Assembly (NCBI RefSeq): GCF_020882245.1
Contig: NC_083597.1
Location: 63,466,152-63,530,151, forward strand
Direction: 5' to 3'
DNA length: 64,000 nucleotides
From: Rhopalosiphum padi
Lineage: Eukaryota; Arthropoda; Insecta; Hemiptera; Aphididae
The notes under the pieces were generated by a model that was given only the letters and a program-made list of their open reading frames with translations, was not told where the DNA came from and searched no databases. Position numbers and translations under genes: made by a program. Below, in pieces: positions 11,640-25,147 of this stretch. Each line of letters starts with the position of its first letter. Within the stretch, counting starts at the first letter, position 1.

Positions 11640-14600
11640 AATAAATAAATATCAAGGTAGTATAACTAGTATCAATTCCTTAGTTGAAAATGACTAATCT
11701 TCAGAGAAATATATTTATATAAGTATTTATAAAGAAAGAGGTTGGTGGACATTGGGAATTGATATGCAATTTTTAATTGTACGACAATGTTTTTATTAAA
11801 ATTTTCTATGCGTCGTCTATATCAACGAGATCACTGACTTATTAGTTATTTTATTTATTTAATAAATAAAAATACGCTGATAGCTTGAAAAATAGATAAA
11901 TAATCGACTGACGATAAAAATACGTGCTTTATTCGGTAAGGTATTTTCATTTATACAGTCGTACTTTATTCATTTTGTTTTGGTTTTATTTATTTATGGC
12001 TTTGTATAGTATTGTTTTATGTTGTATTATATAGCCTGTCTCACCCTGGAAATGGTTTTAAAGTATCGACCAACATAATTAAAATAATAGATTTTTTTTA
12101 GATTCTGAATAGGGTTATACAATATACTTTTTGTTGTTGTGTATACACTTTTAGTTTTGGGATTGTATAAATATTTTAAAACTTTAATTTATAGAGTATA
12201 ATTATAACATTATACTATATTTTGTATAGTTTTGACAGGAATGGAAATCTTCAGTGAATCTCATATTTAAATGCCTTAATTTATAATTAATTGACCAAAA
12301 ATTAATTATTTACTGCCTACGTTTTTGTTCTAATTAAAATCGTATATTTTTGAATCATAAACATTTTTTATACTTATAGTGAAATTGAGCCGGTATAATA
12401 TTTGTTTTATAATTCATTGCTTTATTTTTGTATGAAGTTATTACAAAACACTTTTTTATGTAAAAGTTTTATTTTTCACTTCTGTGTTAGTTGGGAATTG
12501 AACACTAATAATACTTAAAGATGTGATTTTTAACAAAATTTAGATCACGTTCTTAATGCTTAAAAATATTTTGCATCAAAAATTTATCAGTTTTTTTAAA
12601 ATTTGAAAATATTCGCTCTAGTTAAAAGTACTCAATAACTAATCTCAGCTTTATAATTATTTTAAATTTTATTACTTATAATATAAAAATGACATTGTTA
12701 TATTATTTTGACTTAATATTATAACTATAGTATAAAAATCATACAGGAAAAGTGTATTTAAGTTAATGAATGACAAGTTGATTAAGGACAATAGATATTG
12801 TGTTTAATTTGTAATAAAATACATAAGTACCTAACTTGTGGTATTTATATTTTGACAATTGTTAAAAAATGACCATACGTTTTTCTCTTCCAAATTAAAA
12901 ACAAGTAAGTTATTTTAAATATTTCAAGGTTATTAAGTACCTGTTTGCAGGTAATGACATTACTAAAATAACTGAGGAAAATAGGTACATAATTTGGATG
13001 ATTTTTATAAAGTATAGAATGTCAAGGATACAAATAATAAATTTATAATAATAAATTTAGTTTTATTTAAATAGAAATTGGTTGTATTTTAACATTACAA
13101 TTGTTCTAAATATACCTGTAGGTAGGTCCTTGTACAAAAAAAAAATAGACCATCAATTAGTAATTTATTTATTGAAATCTAAGCACTCTAAAAATGTATG
13201 GTTTGAATAATATAATGACGATATAATAAATAGCAAACATTAACCATAAACCATAACTTTATAGTTTATACCTATTTTCACTGAAAGACATATTTTTCTA
13301 GTTATTTTTATTATTAATTGTTATTAATTACAATCTTATATTTTAAATTTAAAACGAAACGTTTGGTATGGTGCTACTTTATATAATTCATGATCATAAG
13401 TATAAATTGTTTGATGAAGTTCACCTCTATTGAATATTAACTAAGATTTATCAAAAATTGAATGTTATAATATTTACTCTTTATTAACCTTTAAGACTTT
13501 AAGTTAAAGTAATCATGACAGAAATTGTTTAATTAGTGTTCATGCTTACTAATGATAGTGACTCGAATCTATCTGGATAATGTATGTCAGTGATAATGTA
13601 TTTCATTTATATTTATAATTTTCAAATTAGTTTGTTTTCTTATTAAATATAGTTATCATATTAGGTATAAAGTTTAATGGTTCGTTGATTAATAATTACG
13701 TTGTGTGTTTAGTTTGTTTTTTATATAGTTAATATGTTTCATTAACTAAAGTAAATTATTTTATCAGACATAATTATATTGTTATTCATTAGCTATTTAA
13801 AATATAAGTGTTTCAATATAATTGGCATTTAATGAAAAATTTAATTTATGTTACGATTTTATTTGATGTTCATTTTAAAGATCTAATTGCTACATAAATT
13901 GTTTTGAAAAAATTGTATATTCTTATGCATATTTAATATTATAATCATAATAAATTTAGGAAAAACTGTATCAAAATAACTTAAGTTGTTCAAGAACATA
14001 AACATTTTATAAAATATATTTTATGTAAAAATTATAATATTAAGAATGTCTAGTAATAATAACAATTAGAAAAATTTACTAAATAAAATTAATTAATTTT
14101 AATTAAATGCAAGGTATATATTAATAAATTTGTAAAATACATATAATATTGACTTTTTCATGAATATATTATTTTGATTGCTAAAATATTATATTGTATA
14201 TTTTCTGATTAGTGTTTTCCTGTAGTGCTTATTTTAAATTATCGGGTTCATTTATTTTGTATTAACTATGGATTATTTTACACTTACCTACTGCATTTTA
14301 TCTCGAACTGATATTATTTTATATTAGAACTTGGAAGTGTTTTATATTAAATTACTTTGTTTATTATAACTTTATTTATGATACCTATATAATATTTTTT
14401 AATTTATTGTACTCTAATTTCTAATTATTATGATTTGACTCGTAATGAATTATAACTAATTTATTTATATTTCCTGAAGTCATAAAAAATAAAAGTGTCG
14501 TTAAGAATTTTTTTTAATCATATACTCGTACTAATACTAATAAAAAATGACTTAACATTTTCTTTATTCCATTACATAAATCAATTTAATAGATATTTTA

Positions 14601-17338
14601 CGATCTAAGGAAGTATAATAATGCTATCGAAAAAATTTAAAAAAACTTATTGTCAGACGTTTTAATCAGTCAACTATGTCATTTCGGGGCTGTTATTCGC
14701 CATAAATAAAAATATAAAACTATATTATAATACATTTTTAACTATTTTATAACTGGTCAACTGCACAAACATTGCATTAAACCTAACATAATTTCTTGAG
14801 ATACATAATATTTTAAATTACTAATTTTATACTAAAAACCTCGTAAAATGCTAAAAAATGCAAAAAACAGTTTCATTTTTTAACACTATTATTAATAAGG
14901 CATTTCGCATATATTAATCTTTAAATAACATATTTTATACTTAATACTACAGTAAAGTTGGCTGTAATATATTTTTGATATGATATAAAAGCGTATATAG
15001 TGCCTATATTATTTGATTGAATAAATAGTGCAAACTAAATTCACGCTTTACAGTTGTCGTTGAAATTACGTGGGCGTAGACCTGGGTCGATTAGACCACG
15101 ATGTCGCGTCATAAATCTGCAGTAGGTATCGCTATAACAAATAGTCAAGTCTACGCTATAAATCACCTGTTAATACTTAATTTACATCCTCAACTTTATT
15201 TTTTTTAAATTCATATGTAATACATTTATAAATGTTTTACACTGTACTATATTCAGCACATTCAGCGAAATAACGCTCGAAACATGCACAGTTTTGAAAG
15301 AAAGATAGAGAGAGTCATTTTGTAGTATATAATATACGTTTATTACGTAGTAATACTATATAAACCGGGTTTTTGCTAAAATGGACGATAGAAAAACTAA
15401 ATTGAACGGAAACTAAGGGTTGCAAAAAAACATTCTTGTTTCTACCTAAAACATCATGAATACCTCATTATGTATAAAACGTTGGCATAATTTTGTTATG
15501 GGTGGTTTTATTACTTTTCTTTCCTTTTCTTTTCTTTTTGTTTTGATTTGCCTGTCGATTATTTATTTTATTTTCTTGATATATATCTAACGACTAACTA
15601 TGAGAGTTTATCTAACGACGCGAACATAAACTTAACATTTCAATATCTATACTCAATAGATTATAGATATATATATATATATACATTTATCGAATGGAAT
15701 CATTGGAATTTTGAATCTTAGAATTAATTAAATGTTATTGTATTTAAAAAAAAAAACTTAATCTCTAGATTTTCTCAATATATATAGCGTTCCAACAACA
15801 ATAGTTAAAGTTTATAATAAAGAATGAACTTTTTCTAAAAATATAGCTTATTTTTATAGTTGTGAAATACATAAAAATGAAAAAAAAAATTGTGTAAAAC
15901 TGAAATGTAAAACAGCATTATCATATATTTAGGAGTTAGGATATCTATATAAACAAATACTAAAAATACTAAAATGTTGAAAATTCATTGACTATATTTA
16001 TATGAGTAGTTTAGGAATTATTAAAATGTAAAGTCTAAACTCTATGGATAAGATTTAATAATAAAAACATAAAACAAAACACGAATTGCTTTCTTAAAAT
16101 TGTAAATTCTTATTAAAAAAAATATAATGTGATAACATATAGGTCCTATTTTAATTTTAATTTTTATTAATAGGTATACATATAGTTAGCAAAACATAAT
16201 AAGATTATCTTATTGTTCGAGTATTTTAAGTAAAATTAAGTAATAGTTTTTTAAAAATAACTTTAAAAAACTCATTATATTTTACATATTGAAAATGTTT
16301 ACAAAATAGTATTTATTTTATACAGATCTAGACTTGAATTTTTTGAAATAATTTTTTAATGTATTTTTAAATGACAATATATTTTTAATCTGCGTTCAAT
16401 ATTCCGTAAAATGTCCAAGGATTTTAGTACAATGTTGATCGATGCATGCTATTGCTGTATTGTCGATACACTACGTTATGCGTTTAGTTTTCCAAATAAT
16501 TCTATTTTCTAGTTTTCAATGTAATACATCATATATAGGTAAAATCTAATTAATTTCAACTGTAGGCTATATACTAATATAATTATATTATTATAATAGT
16601 AATATAATTATTTATGTACAATATTATATTTGATATATTTATTTTATTTACTTTAAATCATAATTGCAGTATAATAATATTTGATATTATAATTGTAGGT
16701 ACCATATCTACTCATAATACGCAAATGTGAAATATTAACGTCTAAACTCTAAACGATCATATTTTGTGTAATATGTTAGCATTTTGAAATTGCGTTAATA
16801 TGAAAATAAGTATAAAATATTAAAATACATTAACGTAGATATATTTGTCTCAAGTTACAGAATATTTCATACTCAAGTTTAGAATATTTAATCGTTTATA
16901 ATTAAAGTATGATTTTAAAAGTTTATCTATAAATAATTAATAAAGATAATGTATTCTATACACGAAAAAAAGTTAAATATTAAAAAAAATGCCTATATTA
17001 ACTAGGTAGCTATTATATTTTAAAAAGAGAGAAACATGAAATCAAAGTGTTAATTAAACACTAAATTGTTATTTTAATTGATCGATCGAATAGTACACGT
17101 CAAAACATATTAATGAATCAACCATTGTGACGCTTGAATTGAGCTATTAACTGTGTAGTTGAAGGTCGATAAAAATGATGACAGTTAGATGTATTAATTT
17201 TTTTTTTTACTTTTTATTATAATGAAAATCCAATAAATTATTTGTATTTGTATTTTATTTTATTTTTATTATTAGTTCATATAATTAAGTTGTTAGGTCT
17301 ATATTTGCATTTAAATTAATTTTTTTTACTATTTTCAG
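11640..17338 (+). other. AT-rich DNA, probably a 5' UTR intron of Mgat2
   Basis: If the CpG block at 10.3-10.6 kb is the Mgat2 promoter, this is intron. One patch near 15045-15125 (TTTACAG acceptor, CpG-bearing, TAG|GTATCG donor) could be an alternative UTR exon. Otherwise nothing seen. Confidence 0.45.
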
Positions 17339-17500
17339 GTGCAAAACCAGCATAGCACCTCGGACGTGCATTTAACGGATGAACCACTTTTTGATCCGTG
17401 TCCGTCATTTTTGGGTTTTTGCGTTGCACATACATTCAGGAGACACTCGAAAAAATGGTTGTCAAAGTGACCGAAATAGTCAAATTTGAAATGGCGATCG
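17339..17500 (+). other. Mgat2: Mgat2 5' exon: UTR plus first 46 coding nt
   Basis: A pyrimidine-rich tract ending TTTTCAG (17332-17338) precedes this stretch, so it is probably an internal exon joined to a non-coding upstream exon. It ends at a GTAAGAT donor at 17501. The exon is clearly richer in G+C than the intron on its left. The stop at 17392-17394, in frame with the main ATG, means the protein cannot extend further upstream. The upstream exon itself is not identified. Confidence 0.6.
17379..17489 (+). promoter_or_regulatory. Upstream ORF overlapping the Mgat2 start codon
   Basis: An ATG at 17379 in weak context (C at -3, A at +4) opens a 36-codon frame ending with TGA at 17487-17489. 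It overlaps the main ATG at 17455 in another frame and stops one base before the in-frame Met13 ATG at 17491. If this exon is in the mRNA as drawn, leaky scanning would be needed to use Met1, and reinitiation could use Met13. The geometry is seen in the sequence; the regulatory role is inference. Confidence 0.4.
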
Positions 17501-20500
17501 GTAAGATACAATACGTGTACATAATATTATAAACACGCTATTTTTCACGATATCGTTTTAACATTAGATGGCGTGTATGTTGCGTGTAACATATAACGAT
17601 GCCGTAACGTAGTTAATATTAATATACATAATATATAGTACTATGAAATGTTCTGAGATCGTGCATATATAAATATAGACGTGGTGCGGACGTTGCGACA
17701 GAAAATCATCGCCGTGTGTCGGAAGCTGGGCATCGGCGTGTGTTTACGTACCGTCATGTTGATATTTTGTCTCACGTTTTTCTGGGTACAAATGCACATG
17801 TCTGACGTGGCTGACAACGAGACGTTACAGATACTAGCCAAGCCGGACGGACTGCTGGACGCTAATGATTCTATGCTCCAATTGGTTCCTCAGGTGAGAT
17901 TTATATGTGTATACAAACAATACTATTATATATATTACCTATTGTATATAGTTGATGCGTGTACGTATTTTGTGAATATAGCAGTCCCGTAATATGTGTG
18001 TTATTAGCGTGTAACATTAATGCATAGAGTATTTATATCTGATTTCAAATGTCTATATATTATAAGTTAGTTCTTAGGTCCAGAGTGATAACTAATTAAA
18101 ACAATGAAACCTATTAAATTTAGTTTCTAGTATATACAAGTGCTCAATGTGGCTTACTTTTAATCATACGGAAAACATCTAATCGTTAATCAAATTTTAT
18201 CCATATTTGCTCGTATATTTTATTTTATTTTTATTTTTATTTATTCTTCAAGAACATATCTATTTCTATATCTATTAGTGGCGTAGTTTGTAACATATAT
18301 ACCTAAATTAAGTATAATTATATGATTTGAGATCCGGTAACCTAAGAAGTTAGGTTAAAAAACATAAAATAATTAATTTAAAAAAAACTCTGTAGGCATA
18401 TTCGTACAAATATAGTGTTTTGGAAAGATTTGACTATCCGTTGAGTCTTTCAGATTAGATTTAGTAGACTTATATTTTTGAAATCACAGAATATTTTTAC
18501 TCTTTCTTTTTTCATATAAACTAAAATATATAGGTATTCTTTTAAAATTGTTTATATATTCGACGTTATATTGAATTAATAAAGTATTATTTAAACAATC
18601 GTTTCGGTAGTTATTGTACTCATATTTCTGAACAACTAAATCACTAGTAATAGGTTTTATACAGGGTATTTCACCATTTCTTTAATAAATAATAAATTTA
18701 TTCAAATTCTGATTTATAGGATTTTCAAGCGTACCTATTTAATGACCTTGTTACAAATACTTTCATAGATTATGTAAACTATTCAAAAAGTGTCCTGTAC
18801 TAAACCTACATTTTATTTCAAATGAGAATTACTTTTTTTTCTTTTAATTATTAACCAGATGTCATTTTTTAAATGTTGATGTAAGTATTTAAATTTAAAT
18901 TCGAATAAATTGTTTTAAATTTATTTATCTTAAACAGTAAATACTAGACATTATCACTTCGATTTTATATTTTTATAAAATAATTTTTAAGGAGTATTAT
19001 TCTTAATATTTATATTTTAATAACCCGCAGTAACTAGTCAATCGAATTTTTTATCAGATACATCAAAATAAAATATATTCAAAAATATCATATATCGCGA
19101 TTTACACAAAGGATGGTTCCTATTTAAAAAAAACCAGGTATCTGCAATAGTGGTTCTTAAACTTTTTCTTCATGACGAACTCTAAATAAATGGCACACTT
19201 AAATTATTAAGACCAAAGAGTGTAATAAATAAAAAAATATTAAAATACTTTTTGGGGGTAACACACATTTTGGCACTACGCAACACGTGTTGAGATGTTG
19301 AGAACCACTGATCTATTGGATATTCCTTAAATGGTTGAAAATATGATTCTTACTTTACCAAAAACTAGGATGTTAATCATTATTTAATTATCATTACTAA
19401 AGAAAAACATTGTTGTGATTGTTTATCGATGTTGATATCGTCGTGATTGTTGAATTAACATTTATCCTGTATAACAATGGCTAATGAGCTATATAATGAC
19501 GATTACAGAATAATATGTAATTATTTATTATTTTCTATAATAGATATTTAATTTTTTTATTATAAATTTCGGTTGTTTTATTATAACTTTAAAATGGTAT
19601 TAATATTTTTATTTTTATTTTAATTAATATTTAATGTATATTCTATATTTGATGCCAAAGAATGTTCTATATTTACCTTAGTAATCTTGCCCAAAATAAA
19701 GTACTCTTTTCTTGTAATCAAAATTTGATTAATCTAATCCATATTCACTTTTACTTAATCTGTTTCTTGCTCTTTTAATGATATACATATATGCACTATT
19801 TATTACTACCTAATGTAGTAATGTCTATACCGGATATGCGTGTTCAATTTCGTTCTTCCTGTACGATATACTATTGTATCGATTTTAATATAATATATCC
19901 GCATAATAATAATCATATTGAGCTTACACGTAGGTTATACGTGTATACTATACACCTTATGATAATATTATATATTAACGAAAAGTATAACCATGTACCT
20001 ATATGTCGTAATCAGTGGTAGATTTAAAAGTTAAATGTTAGGACCCCGACATATCAGTATAATTTAATTTGATTTTTTAAGTATAAAACGAAACCGATAG
20101 TATAATGCTGTATACAAAGCCTCTATAATATATTAATATTAAACTAAATGTTAGTACGTATCTCATCGGAATCTATTGACTAAATGAATGCAGTTCAATT
20201 TGATTTAAAAAACATATTGTTCTATTGTACCATTTTTTTTGTCTTCTAATTTTGTATTTGTATATTTTATGTATACAGCATTTGCACAAGTACTTGGTCG
20301 CGTTGCCTCAACGTGACCGTCCGCACCAGGCCATATTGCCCGGAAACGCCAGCGAACACGTTGCGACAGCGGTTAGTCTGAATGCATCCGAAATACGACG
20401 TTTGATCGATCAGCAAAACTCTAAACAGATCGTGCTCAACGAAGACGTGTACGGCCCGTTACAAAACGATTCTCTAGTCATTGTTATACAAGTATGAAAC

Positions 20501-23500
20501 TAAATTATTTGATATGATATAGTATGTACCTATACACATTATACATTTATGCACGCACAGACGCTGAGTGCATACTTGTGTATTATAATTAATTCATACT
20601 ATGTACAGAAATGCCATCCGCGTGTGTTCGCGTGTAATGTTTATTATTCTTAATATTATTAACTATACATCATACAATGTTCATTATACGTTTTCGAATG
20701 AGCATTGGACACCTGTCTAACGATCCGGAAAATAATAGACTGTAGTGATATGGTATTATTGTAATATTGTCATAATTCTATGGCCTGTATACGATCCAAG
20801 ACGAACACTGTTCGTCGTTATTATTATTGGTTGTTTTTTAGGTCCATACACGTATTATGTATCTTCGGCACACCATAGTGAGTCTGGCAAGGGCGCGGGG
20901 CATCGAAAATGCACTGCTAATATTCAGTCACGACCATTATGATGAACAAATAAACGAACTGATACAGATGATAGACTTTTGCAAAACCATGCAGATATTT
21001 TATCCGTATTCTATACAAACGCATCCGGTTTCGTTTCCTGGTGAATCTCCGGAAGACTGCCCCAGAGACATTTCTAAATCAGAGTAATTATTCTATTACA
21101 ATTTAATATTTATTGTAATGATATATGTTAATAATATTTAAAAATGCTACACCCTTCTTATAAATCATATCATTATATATTATGATGATGTTAACGTGTG
21201 TTTTTTTTCTGTTTTTGTTTTCCTTTATGGCACACAGTGCGATTAAAAGGAAGTGTATCAACGCCATGCATCCGGATCAATATGGTCATTATCGAGAGGC
21301 GAAATTCACCCAAACTAAGCATCATTGGTGGTGGAAAGCAAACAGGGTGTTCAACGAGTTGGACGTTGTCAGTAATTATTCAGGTATATAATGGACTCAT
21401 CGCTTGCCCCTGGGTCTCGAATGTGTGGTTAATTCAGAGATGACAATAAATTTGTAATCTACCAATACGTTTTAACGGTGGCCGAATACTGCATCGATTC
21501 ATTTTTGTCGCCAGAGTTGCAATATTATCAATATTATATATTTATACATACACAGAATGATGATTAACCAAGCATGATCATCTCCATTTTTCTTTAAATT
21601 ATAAATTCTGATTCGGTAATTTTCTAGTATACTGATAATGATCACATTTTTTAAATTAAGATTTCTAGATTTTTTTAATGGGGTGGGGCGGGGGTTGTCC
21701 GAGATCTAACACATCTTTAAACTGTTGTCTATTTTAATTGATCGAACGAAATTTTTATACAGTTTACATGTAATTTTCAGGTCCGATTTTATTTTTGGAA
21801 GACGACCATTATGTAGCAGAAGATTTCATATACATGCTAAAGTTGATGGAAAAATCGTGTAGCGTGGCGTGCCCACAGTGTAGTATGTTGTCGTTAGGAA
21901 CATACTTGAAAACGTACAATTTTTACGGAGAAGCAAAGGTACGTTACAATACTTTTATATTTACATATGTTTATGATGACCTTGACCCCCCTGCAATTTA
22001 TGTTGAATATAATATATGGTGTTAATTGATGACAATTTTTTCATTATGACTGCTGCGGTTTTGGATCAATTTTGAAACATACACAACACATTAAATAAAT
22101 GTATAAAAAAAATCGACATATTATAGAAGGATATTTTAAGGGTAATACGTCGACAGCAAATATTTGCTGCAGAATTAACACCGCCGTCTTGGAGTTTTAA
22201 AATAGTTCCTTCATTTTCACATTATGATAAGGTTGAACAGTTTTCCTTATTTGTACCTATATATTTTTTTTTGCATGCATGCATATAATATTATCTAATC
22301 GTATTGAATATTTCAATAACCCAATTTTAGTTTTCGTAATTTTTCCATCATATATTAATAATTGAACCCATCCAAAAAAAATTTTTTTTTTATGTTCGAC
22401 ATAAGTATATCTGCATGCAAATTGTATACCATAATCGCTACCGGTTTGATATAATTATACTGTAAACAAATCCAACGTATTTATTAAACGCTTTTCGCCC
22501 GGTTGAATTTGTATTTCCTTTTCATCCCACAGACAGAAAAGTGTGCAACATCAATTAAAAATATTTTATAATGCAGATTGCTGAGAATAAATTTGTTTCA
22601 TAAGTATATAATATGTAGTAATTTAGGTGCATTAACCTTGAACTGTTGGTTATTAGTTAGAAGCCTCCACGCGACTTGTCATGCAGTTTTTCAATACGTT
22701 TAATTTAAGGAATAAGGTAAAATTTATTCCTATCGGCTATCAATCTTAATTCGTTTTGTGCTAATGGTAATTTACTAATTACAATTAATTAGTAGAAATG
22801 TACCTACTACTCACCTAAATAAATAAAACTGTTTAAATTGCAATATAATAAGCCATGCAATTATTTTGCCAATTTATGTGGATGCGTGTCTTGTTTATAC
22901 TTAATATATTTGAATATCTGTTTTGCACGATTAATAATATTTGTTCAGGGTTGTGTAGTGGTCAAAATAGCTAATAATTTAAATTTCTCTTAAACTGTTT
23001 AATCAAACTAATTAAGTCTACCTTTCAATTTAATTTTTTTAATTTAATTTATATTATAAATTAAGAGAGAGTTCAGAGTATAATACAAATCAATTTAAAT
23101 ACAAGTTACATAATATCTATTTATTCAAATTGCTAAAAATATATACTTATGTATTGTAACATTCATAAAAATAGAATTTTATAATTATAATAGCAATTAA
23201 AATACTAAATCTGTTACTTGAAATAAATTGAGTTAATTCTATTTTTGAGTACTCAAGCAATTTATTTTTTATACAATATAAAATGATAAAGTACTAAATT
23301 GTTAATATACATATAGCATACCTACCTTATAGCATAACAATACAGACTAAATGATAATAATAAGCGTACTGAACTTACTAAAGTTTAAATAATCTTAAAA
23401 AGTAAATAATATCTTTAATCTTAAGAAACTTTTAAAATATACAAAATATTATTATATTTTTATTTCCTTGAAGTTTAAATTTTTATAATGTAATTGCTGA

Positions 23501-25147
23501 TTGTGTATTTTTGTATTGAGCACGGTATGAAATTCTTCAAATAGTTCATATCATTTAATTATTCATGGTTTTATGAGACATTAATGGTAACTGTTAGGTA
23601 CCAAAATTAATTTTGATTATTAGTATGATTTGTTTGTTTGCTTAAAGTTGTAAGTTATTGTGTTTTATGTTTTCCTTTGATTTTATTAAATTTATAACCA
23701 TTAATGATTAATCTGTCTTATGAAAAAAAATGCACAAATTATCAAATATACTTTAAGTATTATGATATCAATTTAAATTTTAGTTTCTAAAATCATTTTT
23801 ATAAAACATAAAATCTATAAAAAAAAAAAACCTTTTATGTTTGTTGTATCTGTCCTTCCTTTTTGAAACTCGTTACCGTGATTGCATTAACATTATTGTT
23901 GATTTTGATAAAAATATTTTTTAATGGATTTTTTGGCTTACTACTAAAAGTATATATTGTTTTCTTTAATAATATTTATTTGTTTGATTGACATATAATA
24001 AATTTTATTTTTTACTGTTAATTTGTATGATATACCCTTAGGGTAGTACTTTATCATGTGTTGTTTTTTCATCTTAACGGTTTTAGTTATGTTGATTTGA
24101 TTATTAAAATAGTCAATGTAACTACAATTATTAGTTATTTGTGGCATAAATCGTATATTATATAACTTAAATAAGGACTTAATTGAAATTAGAGAATTTA
24201 GCATAACTATTCATTACTTAAAGGTTTTTTTTTTTTACTTCTTATCTATTTCTTTTGAGTTTTTTTTAATTTATAAACTATGAATGTATTTTAAAAATTT
24301 AAATTGATGTTTATTGATTTAAAAACAAAAAGAGGTTAATTAATAATAATTACTTTATAGTTGACTTTTCAGAGGTTGCAATAAAAATGTCATATTGATT
24401 TATTTAACAGTAGCTGATTCTTGAACTACTTTAGTTAATGTATTGCATTGTAATTGCAGAACATACCTTAGCTAATATTTTTTGTAATATGTATGTTTTG
24501 ATAATAATAAAGTTTTTTTAAACATCAAGCATGTAGATGTATTGTTACATTTTGTGTTAGATTTTTTAATAATAAAAAAATGTTTCTTTAAATTATTTAC
24601 TTATTTAAATTAAATTTAAACTAATTTTATTTGTATGATATTTAAAATATTATAGGTCGAGATTTCTCAATGGATTAGCAGCAAACATAATATGGGTATG
24701 GCGTATAATCGAACTGTTTGGAAACAGTTTGTTGATTGTGCCGACACATTCTGCAAGTATGATGATTATAATTGGGATTGGAGTCTACAAAGTGTATCCA
24801 ATAATTGTCTTAGCCACGAATTTAAAGTGTTTGTACTCAAAGCTCCTAGAGTATTTCATATTGGTGAATGGTAAGCGATCATAAAATTAAAACACACATG
24901 TATAAAATAACAATTTAAACCATTTTTCTTGTGTAGTGGTGTTCATCATAAAAAAAGTTGTTTCGATATGGCACTCATAGCTAAAGTTCAAAAACTGCTT
25001 AGTTCGGTGTACAAATATTTATTTCCAGAAAAATTGGAAGTAACCTATGCTCCAATCAAAAAAAAAGTATTGCGTAAAGGAAATGGTGGATGGGGTGATG
25101 TCCGTGACCATGAACTATGTTTGCGAATGGTAAACCGCCAATGGTGA
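17455..25147 (+). CDS. Mgat2: alpha-1,6-mannosyl-glycoprotein 2-beta-N-acetylglucosaminyltransferase (GnT-II), 8 coding exons
   Basis: Exons: 17455..17500, 17679..17893, 20279..20491, 20842..21083, 21238..21383, 21781..21938, 24656..24870, 24937..25147. They total 1446 nt, 481 aa plus TGA, with phase kept at every GT-AG junction. The enzyme (CAZy GT16) transfers GlcNAc from UDP-GlcNAc to the alpha-1,6 mannose of GlcNAcMan3GlcNAc2 in the Golgi, giving biantennary N-glycans. Visible: a short cytosolic N-terminus, one signal-anchor at about residues 34-54 (type II topology), and a stem with N-glycosylation sequons (N62, N110, N122, N150). The GT-A catalytic domain then carries IVIQVHTR (155-162), FSHD (186-189), CPRD (231-234), YREAKFTQTKHHWWWK (257-272), metal-site LEDDHY (293-298), HNMGMAYNR (351-359), YDDYNWDW (375-382), CGVHHK (412-417) and NGGWGDVRDHELC (461-473). 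The family in vertebrates is about 447 aa, so this looks complete. Start: ATG with A at -3 and G at +4, with an in-frame TGA at 17392. Met13 (17491) is an alternative start. Confidence 0.95.
17501..17678 (+). other. Mgat2 intron 1 (178 nt)
   Basis: GTAAGAT donor and AATATAG acceptor, phase 1. It splits Asp16 between exons 1 and 2. No other content seen. Confidence 0.85.
18660..18740 (+). repeat. Solo end of the TACAGnGTGAT repeat family, in Mgat2 intron 2
   Basis: TACAGGGTATTTCACCATTT followed by AAATTTATTCAAATTCTGAT matches the family terminus and its inner sequence. Confidence 0.5.
19148..19310. mobile_element. hAT-like MITE, 163 bp, inside Mgat2 intron 2
   Basis: The left end TAGTGGTTCTTAAAC and right end (other strand) CAGTGGTTCTCAACATC form a short inverted repeat of the same type as the 11.4-kb element. 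The flanks share only ATCT of a possible 8-bp duplication, so the insertion looks older. Non-coding. Confidence 0.75.
20492..20841 (+). other. Mgat2 intron 3 (350 nt)
   Basis: GTATGAA donor and TTTTTTAG acceptor, phase 0. It lies between the two halves of the conserved IVIQ-VHTR motif of the nucleotide-sugar domain. Nothing else seen inside. Confidence 0.9.
21084..21237 (+). other. Mgat2 intron 4 (154 nt)
   Basis: GTAATT donor and CACACAG acceptor, phase 2. It splits Asp239 just after the CPRD motif. A T-rich tract precedes the acceptor. Confidence 0.9.
21384..21780 (+). other. Mgat2 intron 5 (397 nt) with a repeat fragment
   Basis: GTATATA donor and TTTTCAG acceptor, phase 1, splitting Gly288 just before the metal-binding EDD motif. 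A diverged TACACAGAATGAT-type repeat end starts near 21549. Confidence 0.9.
21549..21650 (+). repeat. Solo end of the TACAGnGTGAT repeat family, in Mgat2 intron 5
   Basis: TACACAGAATGATGATTAAC, then CAAGCATGATCATCTCC and TTTTTCTTTAAATTATAAAT, follow the family consensus. The copy is diverged and lies between two coding exons. Confidence 0.45.
21939..24655 (+). other. Mgat2 intron 6 (2717 nt)
   Basis: GTACGTT donor after Lys340 and TATTATAG acceptor before Val341, phase 0. It is the largest intron. AT-rich; no supported exon, RNA gene or transposon was recognised inside. Confidence 0.9.
24871..24936 (+). other. Mgat2 intron 7 (66 nt)
   Basis: A minimal intron with GTAAGCG donor and TGTGTAG acceptor, phase 2. 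It splits Cys412 of the CGVHHK motif. Confidence 0.9.

Larger units (their letters stand above)
17894..20278 (+). other. Mgat2 intron 2 (2385 nt) with repeat insertions
   Basis: GTGAGAT donor after Gln87 and TATACAG acceptor before His88, phase 0. It holds a solo end of the TACAGGGT repeat family (18660) and a hAT-like MITE (19148..19310). The rest is AT-rich sequence with no supported exon. Confidence 0.9.

Noticed and set aside
17641..17841. Minus-strand frame over Mgat2 exon 2
   Set aside because: Antisense shadow of the real exon, whose plus-strand frame is confirmed by phase and protein family.
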